DNA of 64,000 nt. Source: Pseudopithomyces maydicus (lineage: Eukaryota; Ascomycota; Dothideomycetes; Pleosporales; Didymosphaeriaceae). The notes below the pieces were generated by a model. That model had not been told where the DNA came from. It saw nothing but the letters and a program-made list of their open reading frames with translations, and did no database searches. The position numbers and the translations under genes are program-made. Shown in pieces: positions 46,646 to 57,013 of this stretch (position 1 is its first letter; each line of letters opens with the position of its first letter). The stretch lies in NCBI GenBank assembly GCA_026873275.1, contig JANTUC010000009.1:1860001-1924000 (forward strand), written 5' to 3'.

Positions 46646-48545
46646 ATGATCCGTAGATTATTGGTGCCCCTCATCCTCGCCCGTGGTACTCTCACCGCAC
46701 AGCCATCCGCGCCCTTCCCCATAGCTGCACCCCTGCGCGAGCTGCCATGGGCCCAGCTCAACTTCCTGCACACAACTGACATCCACGGCTGGTGGGGCGG
46801 CCATCTCCAAGAGTAATCCAACACGCCCCGCAGAGGCGTCTCGACAGCTCACCGTGCGCAGGCCTTCCTTCTCCGCCGACTGGGGTGACTATGTATCCTT
46901 TGCCAAACACTTGCGTGACCGTGCCGATGCAGATGGCTCCGACTTGCTCCTGGTCGACACGGGCGATCGGATAGAAGGGAACGCCATCTATGACTCGTCC
47001 AAGCCGCGTGGGAAATTCACTTATGAGATTGCAAAGGAACAGACCATCGACCTCATCTGCTCGGGGAACCATGAGCTGTACAAGGCTGAGTCAGCCAACG
47101 GCGAGTTCTACCACACCGTGCCCGACTTCAAGGGCAACTATCTAGCCTCCAACCTGGACATCATCAACCCCAAGACTGGACAGCGCCAGCCGCTTGCAGC
47201 GCGGTACAAGAAGTTCAAGACGAAGAACCAGGGCATCCGGATCCTGGCATTCGGCTTCATCTTTGACTTTACAGGCAACGACAACAACACTTTCGTGATC
47301 CCCGTCGAGGAGACCGTGAAGCAAGATTGGTTCACGGACGCGATCAAGGACAAAGATGTAGACCTCATCCTGGTATACGGGCACGTCGACATCCGCTCCA
47401 CCGAGTACGCCCTCCTTCACAAGACCATCCGCTCCGCCCAGTGGGACACCCCAATCCAGTTCTTCGGCGGCCACTCCCACATCCGCGACTACAAGATCTT
47501 CGACTCGTCCTCTGTCGCGCTAGAAAGCGGCCGCTACATGGAAACCATCGGCTTCATGTCCATCGACGGCCTGCGCACCAGCACCAGCACCAGCGCCACC
47601 AAACCCTCCCCGCGGAAGAAGACAAAAAGAACAAGAAAAAGTTAAAATTCTCCCGCCGCTACATCGACAACAACCTCTTCTCCATGCACCACCACACCTC
47701 CACCAACACCTCCACCTTCGGCACCCTCCACGGCCTCATCGTCTCCAACTCCATCCACATCGCCCGCAAATCCCTCGGCCTGGGAACCCAGTACGGCTGC
47801 GCGCCCCAAAACTACTGGGTCTCGCGCCGCCCGTACCCCCACCCCGAAAGCATCTTCACCCTCCTAGCAACCCGCGTCCTCCCCGAGGCCATCTCCCCCC
47901 AGAGAAGGACAAAAAGGCGCTGGTGATTACGAACACGGGAGGTATCCGCTTCGACATCTTCAAGGGCCCGTTCACCAAGGACACGAAGTTCCTGGTCTCG
48001 CCGTTTACGAGCGGGATCCGCTACATCGAGGATGTGCCCTACGCCGCGGCGAGGAAGCTTTTACCGCTGCTGAACAACGAGGGCCCGATTTTGGAGGCGA
48101 TGGCGATGGGTAAGGAGGCTCGGTTCTTGGGGGCGCCCGAGCAGCGGGCTGCGAGGTTGCGGCCGGAGCTGTATCGAGGGGGCGATGCTGTGTGGGGGGT
48201 GGACACGGCGGTGCGGCGCAGCGGGGAGGCGGCCAGAAGCAGAAGCCCTTGCAGAGTAGTAGGACCGAGGGCGACATTTTCCCCGGGTACACGACGAGAG
48301 ACGATGCGGGGGACGACGGGGATGACACGTTGCACGAGGTTATTCCCTTCTACCAGGTGCCGAATTGCGTGCAGGCGGCCGTGGGGTTCGAGCAGGGAGG
48401 TGAGACTGAGCCGGACGTCGTGCACGTCATGTTCAACGAGTTCATGCTCAAGTGGGTGTTACTGGGGCTGGAGTACCTGGGGGAAAAGTACTCGGCTGAG
48501 GACACGCGGGTGTACGAGGGGGGAAGAGTTTTACGGATATATTGA
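46646..48545 (+). CDS. Calcineurin-like metallophosphoesterase / 5'-nucleotidase family protein (three apparent frameshifts)
   Basis: Exons 46646-46812 and 46862-48545 (49-nt intron). About 617 aa after three corrections. The N-terminus (MIRRLLVPLILARGTLTA) is a likely signal peptide or anchor. Metal-site motifs follow: FLHTTDIHGWWGGHL, LLLVDTGDRIEGN, ICSGNHELY, VYGHVDIR and GGHSHIRDYK. Slips occur at the C run 47608-47611 (before EEDKKNKKKLKFSRRYIDNN), the C6 run 47895-47900 (before EKDKKALVITNTGG, the 5'-nucleotidase C-domain motif) and the G6 run 48194-48199. After the last slip GDIFPGYTTRDDAGDDGDDT and LKWVLLGLEYLGEKY complete the protein. It resembles fungal secreted or vacuolar proteins related to yeast YHR202W. 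Substrate is unknown. The repeated slips at G/C runs point to sequencing errors. Confidence 0.82.
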
Positions 48546-48595
48546 CGGGGTGGGTGGAGGAGCATTGGGGCGGGGAGGGGGAGTGTAGCTAAGTA

Positions 48596-48619
48596 TGTAA
48601 GTAAGTAAGTAAGTAAGTA
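48596..48619 (+). repeat. (GTAA)n microsatellite
   Basis: Five to six GTAA units after the metallophosphoesterase stop codon. Confidence 0.9.
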
Positions 48620-50164
48620 GCCGAGGCATTGGAAGAAGTGGAGGGGCGTTGGAATAGCGTTTTGTGTATATACATACGTACATTTGTTAAATATGTGGTT
48701 TGGATAGTGGAGAATGGACATGTGCTGGTGTACCTGCACTCTACTTACCCAACTAACGCTTCTCACTCTCTTGATGCTACGATCTTCGGCTCTCCAAACC
48801 ACCCGTTTTTCTGTTCTTCCATCGATCAAGGTACGCATTTATATGTGTGTTCTACGCGCGTACAAAAGATCTCATAGATGGCTTCAGACTGGTTTGTGTA
48901 ACCACATATATATATGTCCGTATTTGTGGGTATACGTTGGTATGTGAAAATGCATTTTCATTGCATGAGCTATTACTCCTGGCTATAAGTGTTTCTTTAA
49001 TCGATAACTAGTTCAAATATTGTTTGCGTTTGTCTGGATGGATGGACAATGGGACTCATGATGGAGGAATGATGCTTGTGGTAAGTAGGGGATAGATGAG
49101 CCGATATGTGAGATGGATGGGTGGACAGAGGGTGGATAAATGCCCGCCGCCTTCTCATCAATTGAATCCATTCTCTCGTGTTTAGTCATGTTCGTGCTAC
49201 ATTCTAATAGTCCCGTCGCGTTTGGTTGGTCGTTGACTGGTTTGTTTCTAGCTGGACCAGTGTCAGTATGATCTGTCTGGATCCTCACGATAATAGGTAA
49301 TGAATAACATGCTACGCCACTTCTTTCTACGCTGCCCAGCGGGGATACAATCTTATTCCCAAGCAGTTTTCACGCAGTCGTGTTGACTCGACACTTTTTT
49401 CACCATTTTACAAATCAATGAATAAAACTGTACATGTCCCGGAGCCTCTATCTGATAAAATTGTTATGTACAGTCTGCAATTCGCAGATGTCCCAATAAT
49501 CTGGATAAATCCTCTCGACGACAATCATGAAACTGCATTATCACTTTTATATTGTTCGGGTTCAAAAGCATGTCACCTTTAATCAAGCTCCCAATCCCAC
49601 ACTGTACAAAAACACAAGCAATGCGAGATTCCCAGAAAAAGCTTAACCCAGTACGTCACAAAACACAAGTACAGACAACCACTATATTACCCTCCCATCA
49701 TCCCTCCACTCCGCTCCCTCCCGCATGTCACTCCCCCTCGCCACTCCGCTCCCCCAATCCTCCACTTTCCCCTTCCACCCCACCCCGCATCCTACACGAA
49801 ACCCCTAGTACTACCACAGAAGGTGCCCCTCTGACCCTCCATATACCTACGCACACACTAGATGCATGCGGAAACTCATCTTCCCTCGCTACGAGATAAG
49901 ATTCCTGCGGAAGAGGAGTACGCAAGGGGGTGTCACCGGATGAACGCTATTGGCTGGGGATACATGTGTAGGCGAGGGGAACTGTGAATCGGAGGCAATG
50001 ATGTGTGAGATGCGCGTGAGGTGTAGATCGAGGTTATGTTGAGAAGGTGGGAGAGGTTGGAGAGGTGTAGTGTACGGAGGTACCTGGGGTAGGGGTGGAT
50101 GGCAGTTGGGAGTTGGGACGGTAGGAGATAAGGTACCTTTCTGGCGCGGATACTCACATCACGC

Positions 50165-50174
50165 ATATATATAT
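50165..50174 (+). promoter_or_regulatory. TATA-like element of the Cys-rich peptide gene
   Basis: ATATATATAT about 97 bases before ATG 50271, followed by a CT/CA-rich leader ending CATCTCAACA-ATG, a good fungal start context. Confidence 0.45.
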
Positions 50175-50270
50175 GACACCAAGCCCATCACGTCAACTCC
50201 ACCTCATCTCGCACCATCTTGTCTTCTCTTCTCCAATCGAATTCAATCCAATCCCAGTCCCATCTCAACA

Positions 50271-50509
50271 ATGAAGCTTTCCGCAGCTCTTGTCGCCGTC
50301 GTGACGGTTCTGGCTTCGTCCGTCCTCGCGGCGCCCCCGGCTACGTCGTCGAACTTGGATTTCCTCTCTTATGTGGCGAAGAGGGGTTGCTGTGGGCCGA
50401 TTGCGTGTCGGTTGGGGGGCTGTGCCGTAAGTGTTTCGACATTTAAATACATATGATAGTGGGGAAAGATGCTGATGCGTGTTTGTAGCCTTGCAACTCG
50501 GGGTGCTAG
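50271..50509 (+). CDS. 58-residue secreted cysteine-rich peptide with Kex2-type site
   Basis: Exons 50271-50426 and 50489-50509 (62-nt intron, GTAAGT...TTTGTAG, phase 0). The precursor has three parts. A signal peptide (MKLSAALVAVVTVLASSVLA) is followed by a ~18-residue pro-segment ending in Lys-Arg. Then comes a 20-residue C-terminal peptide with six cysteines spaced CC-x4-C-x4-C-x2-C-x3-C, ending on Cys just before the stop. The second exon codes only the last six residues, two of them cysteines, so the intron is needed for an even cysteine count. Kex2 cleavage after KR would release the 20-mer; this is inferred from the dibasic site. I recognise no family. It could be an antimicrobial peptide, a signalling peptide or an effector. 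The nearest neighbours are a gene-free stretch and the AflR-type regulator. Confidence 0.68.
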
Positions 50510-51297
50510 TAGGGACCATACTGAAGGAGGGAATGATGGTTAAGAAATAACTGGGCGAAGAGTTGGGATTGGGTGTCAAGGGTGGCGGGTTAGGTGGCTG
50601 ATGAGTTTGGGTTGCTGGGTGAGGAGATGGTTAGATGTCATGAATGAACGAAGCTTCTAAAGACTTTGAGGACGGTGATATAGATATCTTGATTGAATCG
50701 ATCAAATCTATTCGTCAGCACTTGTACTTTGGCACCGCGTGAGATACCTTGAGCGGATGTGGTAATGTATTCGTTTTTACGCTGTTGATAGGGGTCACAT
50801 TCTCTTTGATAACTACAATTGCATTAATCAGAGCCGGCACAGTATTTATTCACTGGCAGAGGTAGAGTAGTACTAAATACCATTTGGTGTCTGTTGGGAT
50901 ATTGGAGACCATGGATACTCTTGGTATGAATTCGACTACATATGCATAGATGACGGTTCGGAAGTCATAGGATGTTTTTGATTGGTGCGGGGACTTATCC
51001 ATAAGCCACCAATCATATCACAGGCAAAGCTTCCGATAAACGACCAGAGCATTTATCACTGGAAGGGATTCGTAAGCGACCAAACCCACCTTCAAGTTAA
51101 CATCCGCTTTGTGTTATAATCGGATTTCGAAAGCATAGCTAAAGCCATGGTACGCGCGAGCTCGGGTAGGTTCTACGGCAACACGCAAGTCGCCCAGGAT
51201 CACTAACGAACCGAATGGTTCAGACCGACCCACGAGTCTTGCTCGACTTCAACCTCGCCTCTCTGTGACTCTGCCGTCACAAAGTGACGGAACTCAA
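50510..51297. other. Intergenic
   Basis: About 790 bases, AT-rich in the middle (50640-50960). No feature seen beyond the presumed promoter of the AflR-type gene. Confidence 0.45.
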
Positions 51298-52400
51298 ATG
51301 GATACCTCTAGGAGGCTCCGGTCTTCATGCAATGCATGTGGCGCAGCGAAAACAAAATGCGACCGCCTTCAACCGCAATGCGCCCGCTGCAGCTCGCTGA
51401 ATCTGACCTGCGTATACGGCATCTCGAAGCAGCTAGGGAAGAGACCCCGGAGACGACTTGACATCGGCCCAAGGTTCCCCGAGAGAAGCGAGACGCCTGC
51501 CGTCGCGCAGAGCACCTATAGGAATCCGACTATAGAAGGCCTCACTACGCCGAACGACAGCCAGCGAACCGACTTTGATCACATGCTCGACATTGGTATC
51601 ACCCCACCCGAAGACATCCAATTGCAATTACCCGAGCAACCATCAATTATCTGGCCTCCACTTGAGAACGATTTATTAGGGGAGCGCCACAGGTGCTACC
51701 ATGAGTCGAATGAGGTTATTCAGTTACTTTCCATCCCGGAACGCTTGTTCCCAGATGATGCCCCTGTCGTCCTCGATGTGTCGCAGATCCTTCAGGCGAA
51801 TAGACGAGCGGTAGAGTCCCTTCAACGACTGGTCGCTTGCAAATGTGCGAAGACGCGGGGACATCAAGCATTGTTGTATGCTTCTCTCACATCTCGTGCA
51901 CTGTGGTGGTATCGTGAAGCTGCTGGCGATCAAGTGTATCGAGCTGCTGATAATCTGGGCATGCCGTCACCGAATTCATCGCCTGGAACCTGTGTACGTC
52001 ATCATATTCTATCGATTCATACTATCTGTTGCATCGGGCTCTTGAATTGAGACACTCGGAACGAGTACTGACGATCTCGCTGCAGACTCCGCCGCCAGCA
52101 ATTTTTCCAGGAACGACCAGCGACCGCTGCGTCACAATCAAAGCGTCTGCAGTTACTGTAGGCGGCTTCGCCATCGATGATCCGCGCATTCAAAAAGCCT
52201 TTCGAAACCAGCTCATTCGTCATGAAATTTTGAAAGTCGGCTCCCTCATTGAGAGCTTCGCCGCCCTAGCTTCTGACCCCATAGTCCCAGACAGCGACAA
52301 AATCCTCTTCACAACCCTCGGTCCCTGGCTCCGCGCCGACCTGGACAAGGCCCTCGCCGCCGTAGCCGACGCAACCGTCCGCTTTGACGAACCATCCTGA
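51298..52400 (+). CDS. AflR-type Zn2Cys6 transcription factor
   Basis: Exons 51298-51993 and 52086-52400 (92-nt intron, GTACGT...CTGCAG, phase 0); 336 aa. The N-terminus is LRSSCNACGAAKTKCDRLQPQCARCSSLNLTC, a six-cysteine zinc cluster (C-x2-C-x6-C-x6-C-x2-C-x6-C), followed by a basic KRPRRR. The C-terminal part matches the aflatoxin-regulator domain: LVACKCAKTRGHQALLYASLTSRALWWYREAAG, then VTVGGFAIDDPRIQKAFRNQLIRHEILKVGSLIESF. AflR-type proteins activate polyketide clusters through TCG(N5)CGA-like sites. No polyketide synthase is in this window, so its targets are elsewhere or the gene is an orphan regulator. It converges on the alpha/beta hydrolase gene. Confidence 0.82.
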
Positions 52401-52481
52401 GCACGGCATCTCACAAGGACCACGCACTAACCTATCTCGTCTGCTCAGCCCGCGCGAAACCATGTACCTCACTAATTGACT

Positions 52482-53427
52482 TCAATTCCGTCTCACCCAC
52501 TCCAACACCTCCATCGCCACCCTCTCCGGCGCATCTACCATAACCAAGTGTCCTGCTCCCTCCACTACCCCCACCCCCTCACACTTCCCCCCAACATCCC
52601 CGCCAACTTCTCCACCTTCTCCCCGGAATCCACGTATCCCCATCTCCCCACAAGATCTTCACCGTACACCCCAATTCCCCATACAAATGCATCATCTCCC
52701 TCACATCCTCATCGCTCGCCTGCGCAATCTGCCTCACGAACGCCCTCTGTCCGCCTTCCCCCGTCCAGGGCCTCGCGAGCGCATCTTCGAGCTGTCTCGG
52801 GATGGGTTTCACCGTGGCGCTGCGGATCACGGCGCGGAGCATGGCGTCGAAGATGGGGGTGGGAGGGCGAGGAATGGCGACGGTGTGGAGCGGACGAGGG
52901 TGTAGAAGCCGTCGCCCCAGGGGAGTATGGCGTTTGTGTCGAGGAGGAGGAGAGACTTGTACGTGAGGTTGTGGATGAGGGAGGCGCGGAGGGCGATGGA
53001 GCCGGCGATGTCGTGGGCGAGGACGAGGGGATTGGAGAGATGGAGGGTGGTGAAGAGGGTGGTGAGGATCAAGGATTGTGTACGGACGGAGGTATCTGTC
53101 TGTGGGATTAGATGTGGATTTTGGGAGAGATGGAGATAGAGGGGAGACGTACCGCCTATCCACTCGTCTTTGTTCTTTTTCTCGTTTTCTGAAGTATCAC
53201 TTCGCTGCTGCGATACCCCGTAGCCGCCTAGATCATATAGCACGATGCGGTATCCACCGAGAGATAATAGCGCTTTTGCGAGCGGCTTGAACACTTCGGA
53301 GCTCCATGGCGTCCCGTGGATGAATAGTACCGTTTTCCCCCGTAGGTGCTTCTTCGCCGAAGACACCGTATCGGATTATCCACCCTTCGGCCTCGAAGGA
53401 TTTCTCGAGCTTGAGATCTTCCATCAT
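52482..53427 (-). CDS. Alpha/beta hydrolase with Asp nucleophile (four apparent frameshifts)
   Basis: Exons 53427-53153 and 53095-52482 (57-nt intron). The chain shows LFIHGTPWSS (oxyanion loop), YDLGGYG and LAHDIAGSIAL, where Asp replaces the usual nucleophilic Ser as in haloalkane dehalogenases and epoxide hydrolases. ILWGDGDTWIP and a GAGHLVMVDAPE segment carry the remaining triad. Four frame slips separate these blocks, on the minus strand: a G5 run at 53341-53337 (one G too many, or two bases missing), a C5 run at 52859-52855, and two G runs between about 52640 and 52575 (each one base short). With these allowed, length and splice phase agree and the end is TGA at 52484-52482. Four disabling changes would normally mean a pseudogene, but the same error type affects housekeeping genes here. 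Substrate unknown. Confidence 0.7.
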
Positions 53428-54510
53428 TTTGACAGAGTAAATATGAATCAATATAGTGTTTTTTACGAGTCTTGAGATTTTGAGATGGGTCTGATAATTC
53501 TTTGTGTGTGGTAGACAGATCAGAAGATCGATGCGAGGATTAGGTTTGAAATATGTGTGCTGCTTAGAGACGGCTGGAAGTAAGATTTTATTATTATATA
53601 TATACATATTTTGACATCTTTGATCGTCGTTGTGTATGTGCTGAGGTAGTTCCGAGGTTCGCTGACGAATGACGTATGACCTTGCTTTCGAATTCGCGAA
53701 TAGGGCCCCACGCCTTGCCTCCCCTACCAATCAATCATCGTGAAGCATGAGTTTGGAAGCAAGAACATGTCATAATGCGGAGTGCTGTGATAGCTTGACT
53801 ATATTTTTAATTATTCAGCAGCCTGAGTGGGAAATTTGAGAACATGCATGCTCAGGATGTGTATGGGTGATATAATTCGTCCTTCTCAGGAGCGTGGGTT
53901 TGGGAAATTATCTTCTCTCAGCGCAAGACTGTATGACAGTTATTTCATACCAAGCAGTCAAAGTCCAATGTTTAAAAAAATCTTTGTCATAATCCGATTG
54001 GGTTCAGGAAAGTATGAAGGGGTAGAGTAGAGAGGCAGAGAATTAGTATTTGGGTATTGAGAATAAACTGTGGAGTGTATCAGATGGGTTTCAGAGCTAT
54101 CGTAATCACACACATTATATGTTACCGTGGCTCTTCCAGGAGCTTTCATATGGTGAATGTTTTGAATACAGGCTCGCGCCTAAGAGAATTTCCCGCTGCA
54201 TTCGCATGCCTCAGCCCATTTTTCGACGTATTTCCTGGGTCTTCATGGTGTGTGGTGTTGTGTCTTCCACTGGATACCTTGAAGGCATAGTAGAATCTCG
54301 TACACTGAAAACTGATTTTCCGAATACGGTTAGCGAGACGTGGCTGCCTGCTCAGCCCCCATACAATCCAACTGCAACCCACCCTCAGCACCTTTTCCAT
54401 CGGTTTTCACTACCCAAATCGCGAAGATTTATTGCTGTCGCTGAACAAGCATTACTATCTTTGAGGATAGTATACATTCCGTGTCTCACTAGATTATTGG
54501 ATAAGTAGTT
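53428..54510. other. AT-rich intergenic with repeat copy E
   Basis: About 1.1 kb between divergent genes. The right part (54330-54505) is the second copy of the repeat also found at 10.7 kb and ends within a few bases of the HET start codon. Confidence 0.6.
54330..54508 (+). repeat. Dispersed repeat, copy E (partner at 10.68-10.86 kb)
   Basis: The core 54340-54431 aligns to the minus strand of 10832-10741 at roughly 80 percent identity by eye, including TGGCTGCC, ACAATCCA, GCCCACCCTC-like and CCTTTTCCATCG. A weaker match continues to GTTATGG immediately before ATG 54511. It would therefore form part of the HET gene's promoter or leader. Confidence 0.6.
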
Positions 54511-56648
54511 ATGGTTTTCTTCGAACGCGATAGGCCTCGCCCTCCGCCTTCTGTCCGACCACTTATACAATATATGTCTCCATCTCGAGGTACATACATT
54601 TCTTAATATTATGGCCTGTCTATAATTTATTATGGTTCACTAATGTTAATTTAGAAAAAGCTCGATCGCTAGTGTGTGCTCGTTGCTGGAAGCAATTCGT
54701 TGACACGTATGACTATGGAAGTGTATGTACATATGGCCGCTTCGAGAGACCTAGGAAAGTATTCTACAAGGTCTCGATTGGTTATGTCCGTGCATCAGCT
54801 AAGCTTGGATGCTCATGGTGTACATTGGTGGAAACATCCATGTATCACAGGAACTGGACGCTGGACAAAGAGTCTGAAGTTGAACTAACTGTAGGATTGG
54901 CTTCTGAACAAAGTTTCATGTATTCTTTGACCGTAAACGACAGAATTGCAATAACCTCTTTCACCCTCATGATCGATAAAGGGTACCGAGACATTGATAA
55001 AATTCGACTTGAGCTGCTTGCCTACACACCAGCAGAAGATATATCCGCTTTTTTTGTTCCAGTAAGACCAGCACGAACAGATGTTCGCGTTGAAAAGATC
55101 GAAAACGACATACAAAACTGGCTAGAACGTTGCTCAGTTGATAACTGTTGCAAACCAACCATAGAAACGGCCCTCCCTACTCGCCTAGTTCAGATAAGCC
55201 CAAGCGGGGATCACCATCATGTCCGCCTGATCGAAACTGATGGGCGAAAAGGCCGGTATGCAACTTTGTCTTATTGTTGGGGAGCGCCCTCGAACTCAGT
55301 CTTAACGTCTGCAAATCTGCTTCAGTATCAAGATCAGATACCCTGGGAAGAGATACCACAGACCATTAAAGACGCCATATTGGTAGCCAGGACCGCGAAT
55401 ATTCTTTACCTATGGGTTGATGCCCTCTGCATACTCCAGGACAGTGAACTGGACAAACGCCACGAGATTGCCAACATGTCCGATATCTACCGAAAATCCA
55501 TCCTGACGATCGTAGCAGCAAGCGCAAGCGACTCATCCAAAGGATTTCTGGAACCCCGCGTCTACCCAGGCCACACCTTCAATATCCCATTTCGCATAGC
55601 GCGCAATGAGTATGGCACTGTGTCTTTGCTGTATGCGCAAGAGTATTGGGCATCTGTTCGCGAAGATCCCATTCAGAAGAGAGCTTGGACTTTCCAAGAA
55701 CAGTTGCTTGCGCAACGCATCTTGTATTTCGGCAGTCGCACTTTAGCATGGCGATGCGCTGCGGGCAGCACAGAGCTTGAACCTAGCTCATGTCACTTCG
55801 GGTCATTTCCTGAATACAGAAGTGAATATGAACTTCTATTCTCATCGTCTGGATCGTCTCCGCAAGACCTGAGCAAGGTCCTCGGTATATGGATGAGACT
55901 AGTGGCCAATTTCAACCCCCGCGAGACGACTTTCGAAAACGACAGATTGCAGGCTTTGGCTGCGGTAGCTCAGCTTTTCTCGAAGCATCTCGGACCGGCT
56001 TACTATGCGGGAGTGTGGCAATTTGACATTGACTGCCAATTAGATTGGTTCAGGCCCAAGCCCGCTAGTCGTAAAGGCTACTCGGCCCCGACGTGGTCCT
56101 GGGCCTCTTCGACTGGAGAGTGTGACATCGGTTTGAGGAATTTGAACCCTTTGTTGAAGGTCCTATCTGTTGAATGTACGCCTCTTTCAGAAGAGATTCC
56201 ATACGGTGCAGTCAAAAGCGGATATATATCTGTGTCCTCGAGACATATAAGAGCGCAGTTGGTACGATTTCCGCTAGATCGCGTGCATAGGGGTCATACG
56301 ATACGTTCCACGCTTGAAAAAGACCAGTGGACGATAATCGCGAGTGCATCAAGCGAGCGAGAGTGCGTCAAAAATGATGCGGGAGAACGAGAAAAGACGC
56401 AGGAGACCCAGGGTTATGACTATGACAGTGCGCATTGGTCGATTTATTTCGACAACACTGAAGAGATGGAGCCGAGGGCCGTTGTTTGTCTGGAAATGCA
56501 TGGAACCCAGGACGAGGTCTCTCGTGGCCTTATCCTTGAAGCAGTACCAAGCGAGCGCGGTACATTCAAGAGAATTGGATATTTTGTCAAAGAACTGCCA
56601 CGCGACAAAGACCATGGGTGGACAAGTATTGAGCTTCGGATTATATAG
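54511..56648 (+). CDS. HET-domain protein (heterokaryon incompatibility type)
   Basis: Exons 54511-54589 and 54655-56648 (65-nt intron, GTACAT...TTTAG, phase 1); 690 aa. The first exon supplies the only good ATG (MVFFERDRPRPPPSV). An N-terminal CARCWKQF...CSWCTLVE region precedes the HET domain. Its three blocks are YATLSYCWGAPSN, ILYLWVDALCILQDSELDKRHEIANMSDIYRKSILTIVAASA and RAWTFQEQLLAQRILYFGSRTLAWRC. The C-terminal half is a beta-rich region usual in this family (YSAPTWSWASSTG). HET proteins can trigger cell death after fusion of unlike strains; most copies, including this one, have no known partner. No frame error seen, in line with few long G/C runs here. Confidence 0.88.
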
Positions 56649-57013
56649 CTAGAGAGATACGACGATCCATAGTCTTACCATTCAGATTAGCGAAATCATT
56701 TTCCTCTTGATATTGTCAAAGTTATTGACGACTATGGAAGGATGTATGCAACGGCGACAAATCTCCTGACTAAGCTGGGTATATAGGTAGCTTAGCCACA
56801 GCTTACATACTTTGCTTAGGAAAGATGAGCCTCATCAGAGTCAACATAAATAACGAGCCGTAATTGTCTTTTCATGGCATAGACATTCACACTTTGGAGA
56901 GAACAATACTTATTCAAATCTAGTTGGATGTAGTAAAGGAATTAATAATATAGTATGGAACAAGGAAACAATCGTAACGCGAGAATTTCCAGTCATGACG
57001 TCTGATGAACAAA
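56649..57013. other. Intergenic between convergent genes
   Basis: 365 AT-rich bases between the HET and Zn2Cys6 stop codons. Nothing else seen. Confidence 0.5.

Larger units (their letters stand above)
48546..50270. other. Gene-free interval
   Basis: About 1.7 kb. (GTAA)n at 48596-48619; AT-rich around 48.9-49.6 kb; C/T-rich at 49.68-49.80 kb. No coding feature supported on either strand. Confidence 0.6.

Noticed and set aside
50271..50509. Relationship of the Cys-rich peptide to cone-snail or other animal toxins
   Set aside because: Only the presence of adjacent cysteines and small size are shared; no sequence evidence for homology or toxicity.
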